DNA from: Lysobacterales bacterium
GTDB lineage: Bacteria; Pseudomonadota; Gammaproteobacteria; Xanthomonadales; SZUA-36
Direction: 5' to 3'
Length of the DNA: 6,460 nt
Assembly: GCA_013213875.1 (NCBI GenBank)
Contig: JABSSV010000020.1
Span: 4,058-10,517 of the forward strand
Of this stretch, positions 5,359 through 6,460 are shown piece after piece; within the stretch, counting starts at the first letter, position 1, and each line of letters begins with the position of its first letter. The notes below the pieces were generated by a model. That model was not told the DNA's origin. It did not search any database and worked only from the letters and a program-made list of their open reading frames with translations. Both the position numbers and the translations under genes were made by a program.

Positions 5359-5374
5359 GCCGGTTGCAGCCGGC
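5359..5374 (+). repeat. Leader hairpin in front of icd
   Basis: GCCGG (5359-5363) and CCGGC (5370-5374) form a 5-bp stem with a 6-base loop in the predicted icd leader, 5 bases before the AGGAGA ribosome binding site at 5380-5385. It could modulate ribosome access or stabilise the 5' end. It is short and may have no function. Confidence 0.3.
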
Positions 5375-5379
5375 ACCCT

Positions 5380-5385
5380 AGGAGA
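5380..5385 (+). promoter_or_regulatory. Strong ribosome binding site of icd
   Basis: AGGAGA lies 6 bases before the ATG at 5392, the best anti-SD match in the window. It fixes the start of icd and fits high expression of a TCA-cycle enzyme. Confidence 0.8.
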
Positions 5386-5391
5386 CAGGCA

Positions 5392-6402
5392 ATGGCAACT
5401 CCCATTACGGTGATTCCCGGCGATGGAATCGGGCCGGAAATCATGGACGCAACGCTGCGGGTACTGGACGCACTTGATGTGGATCTGAGCTACGAGCAGG
5501 CCGATGCCGGTCTGGTCGCTCTCGAGCGCAGCGGTTCCCTGACCCCCGATGCAACCCTGGAATCCATAGCGCGCAATCGGATCTGCCTGAAAGGCCCGCT
5601 GACCACGCCCGTGGGTCGCGGCTTTCGATCCATAAACGTGTCGCTGCGCAAAGAGTTCGACCTGTATGCCAACGTGCGCCCGGTGGTGTCCCTGCCCGGT
5701 ACCAAGTCGCATTACGAGAACATCGATATCATTACCGTGCGCGAGAACACGCAGGGTGCCTACCTGGCGGCTGACGCGCTTATCAGTGAGGACGGACAGA
5801 CGGCGGAGTCCAAGATGGTGGTCACGCGGGCCGGCTGCGAGCGCATCACGCGCTACGCCTTTGAGTTGGCGCAGCGCGAGGGGCGTAAGAAGGTCACCAT
5901 CGTGCACAAGGCCAATATCCTGAAGATGGTATCCGGCATGTTTCTTGACGTGGCGCGTGAGGTGGCGGCCGACTATCCGCATATCGAAAGCAGTGAGATG
6001 ATCGTTGACGCCACCTGCATGAAGCTGGTCATGAATCCCTGGGAGTTCGATGTGATCGTTACCACCAATTTGTTTGGTGACATCATTTCCGATCTTTGCG
6101 CCGGACTGGTGGGTGGATTGGGTCTCGCGCCCGGCGCCAATATCGGCCAGGGTGCGGCCATGTTCGAGGCCGTACACGGTTCGGCTCCGGACATTGCCGG
6201 CCAGGGCATTGCCAACCCGGTGGCACTGATGCTGGCGGCCGCGCAAATGCTGTCCCATCTGGGTATGGAAGATCGGGCGGTGCGCCTGCGTCGCGCCATC
6301 CGGGAAACGCTGGCGGCGCGCGACCGCACCACGCCAGATGTGGGTGGTTCTGGAACGACGGCGAGCATGGGCGCTGCGATCGCTGAGCGCGTTGCGCAAT
6401 AG
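5392..6402 (+). CDS. icd: NAD-dependent isocitrate dehydrogenase (short, IDH3-like type)
   Basis: This enzyme oxidatively decarboxylates isocitrate to 2-oxoglutarate in the TCA cycle. The 336-residue protein is much shorter than the E. coli NADP enzyme (416) and resembles mitochondrial IDH3 subunits. It opens with ITVIPGDGIGPEI (5-17). Substrate residues are S80 and N82 in FRSINVSLRK (the Ser113/Asn115 pair of E. coli ICDH), R86, R96 in LYANVRP, R117 in VRENTQGAY, Y124 and K173. Metal-binding aspartates are D206, D230 and D234. At the cofactor-selecting site after VHGSAP, D267-I268 replaces the Lys344-Tyr345 of the E. coli NADP enzyme, which is the NAD pattern. The Ser/Asn pair argues against isopropylmalate or homoisocitrate dehydrogenase, though the latter remains the main alternative. 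It has its own -10 box and a strong ribosome binding site and lies 113 bases after tusE on the same strand. Confidence 0.87.
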   Translation: MATPITVIPGDGIGPEIMDATLRVLDALDVDLSYEQADAGLVALERSGSLTPDATLESIARNRICLKGPLTTPVGRGFRSINVSLRKEFDLYANVRPVVSLPGTKSHYENIDIITVRENTQGAYLAADALISEDGQTAESKMVVTRAGCERITRYAFELAQREGRKKVTIVHKANILKMVSGMFLDVAREVAADYPHIESSEMIVDATCMKLVMNPWEFDVIVTTNLFGDIISDLCAGLVGGLGLAPGANIGQGAAMFEAVHGSAPDIAGQGIANPVALMLAAAQMLSHLGMEDRAVRLRRAIRETLAARDRTTPDVGGSGTTASMGAAIAERVAQ

Positions 6403-6460
6403 TCCTGCATTTCAGGTTGTGGCATTGACGCAACGTTCTTAAGTGCCGTGTTAACGTCCC
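6403..6460. other. Non-coding tail after icd
   Basis: The 58 bases after the icd stop contain no gene and no clear terminator. A TTGACG at 6425-6430 could be a -35 box for a gene beyond the right edge, but the hexamers 17-18 bases further (GTGTTA, TGTTAA) are poor -10 matches. ACGTT (6433-6437) and AACGT (6453-6457) form a weak 5-base inverted repeat with a 15-base centre. Confidence 0.3.

Noticed and set aside
5242..6399. 385-codon open frame on the minus strand opposite icd
   Set aside because: It is exactly antisense to a well-supported enzyme gene; its product is low-complexity (His/Gly/Arg rich) with no domain I recognise. GC-rich codon use often leaves such frames open.

Overview
The window carries eight genes in two divergent blocks and looks like chromosomal DNA of a fairly GC-rich gammaproteobacterium. 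The grounds are BepA (YfgC), a PhoB/PhoR pair of Escherichia/Pseudomonas type and length, an Ppx-type exopolyphosphatase start, and a tusD-tusC-tusB-tusE run in the order seen in gammaproteobacteria (dsrE-F-H-C in sulfur oxidisers). A compact NAD-type isocitrate dehydrogenase instead of the long NADP enzyme of enterics suggests a lineage outside the enterics, but the genus cannot be named from this sequence. No IS element, tRNA, rRNA or CRISPR array is visible, and no gene-free stretch reaches 300 bases.

Minus-strand block (positions 1-3883, read right to left): bepA, an outer-membrane quality-control metalloprotease, then phoB and phoR, the phosphate-starvation two-component system, then the first 57 codons of ppx, which runs off the left edge. 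A well-formed Pho box with a TATACT -10 lies in front of phoB, so the system is very probably autoregulated. Because ppx follows phoR after only 74 bases on the same strand, polyphosphate turnover may share the phosphate-responsive transcript.

Plus-strand block (3944-6402): tusD, tusC, tusB and tusE form a tight operon whose stop and start codons overlap at all three junctions. Their products form a persulfide relay that in E. coli supplies sulfur for 2-thiouridine at the tRNA wobble position. Two cysteines more typical of the dissimilatory DsrH and DsrC proteins are present (TusB C18 and TusE C106), which makes this relay the most interesting part of the window. A GC-only inverted repeat spans the tusE stop codon. 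After a short gap with a consensus -10 box and a good ribosome binding site comes icd, a TCA-cycle enzyme with the Asp-Ile pair of NAD-dependent family members. The last 58 bases hold no gene.

Overall this is mostly conserved core genome. I see no clearly new system. The unusual points are the Dsr-like cysteines in a Tus-type cluster, the phoBR-ppx arrangement under a Pho box, and several short inverted repeats at gene boundaries.
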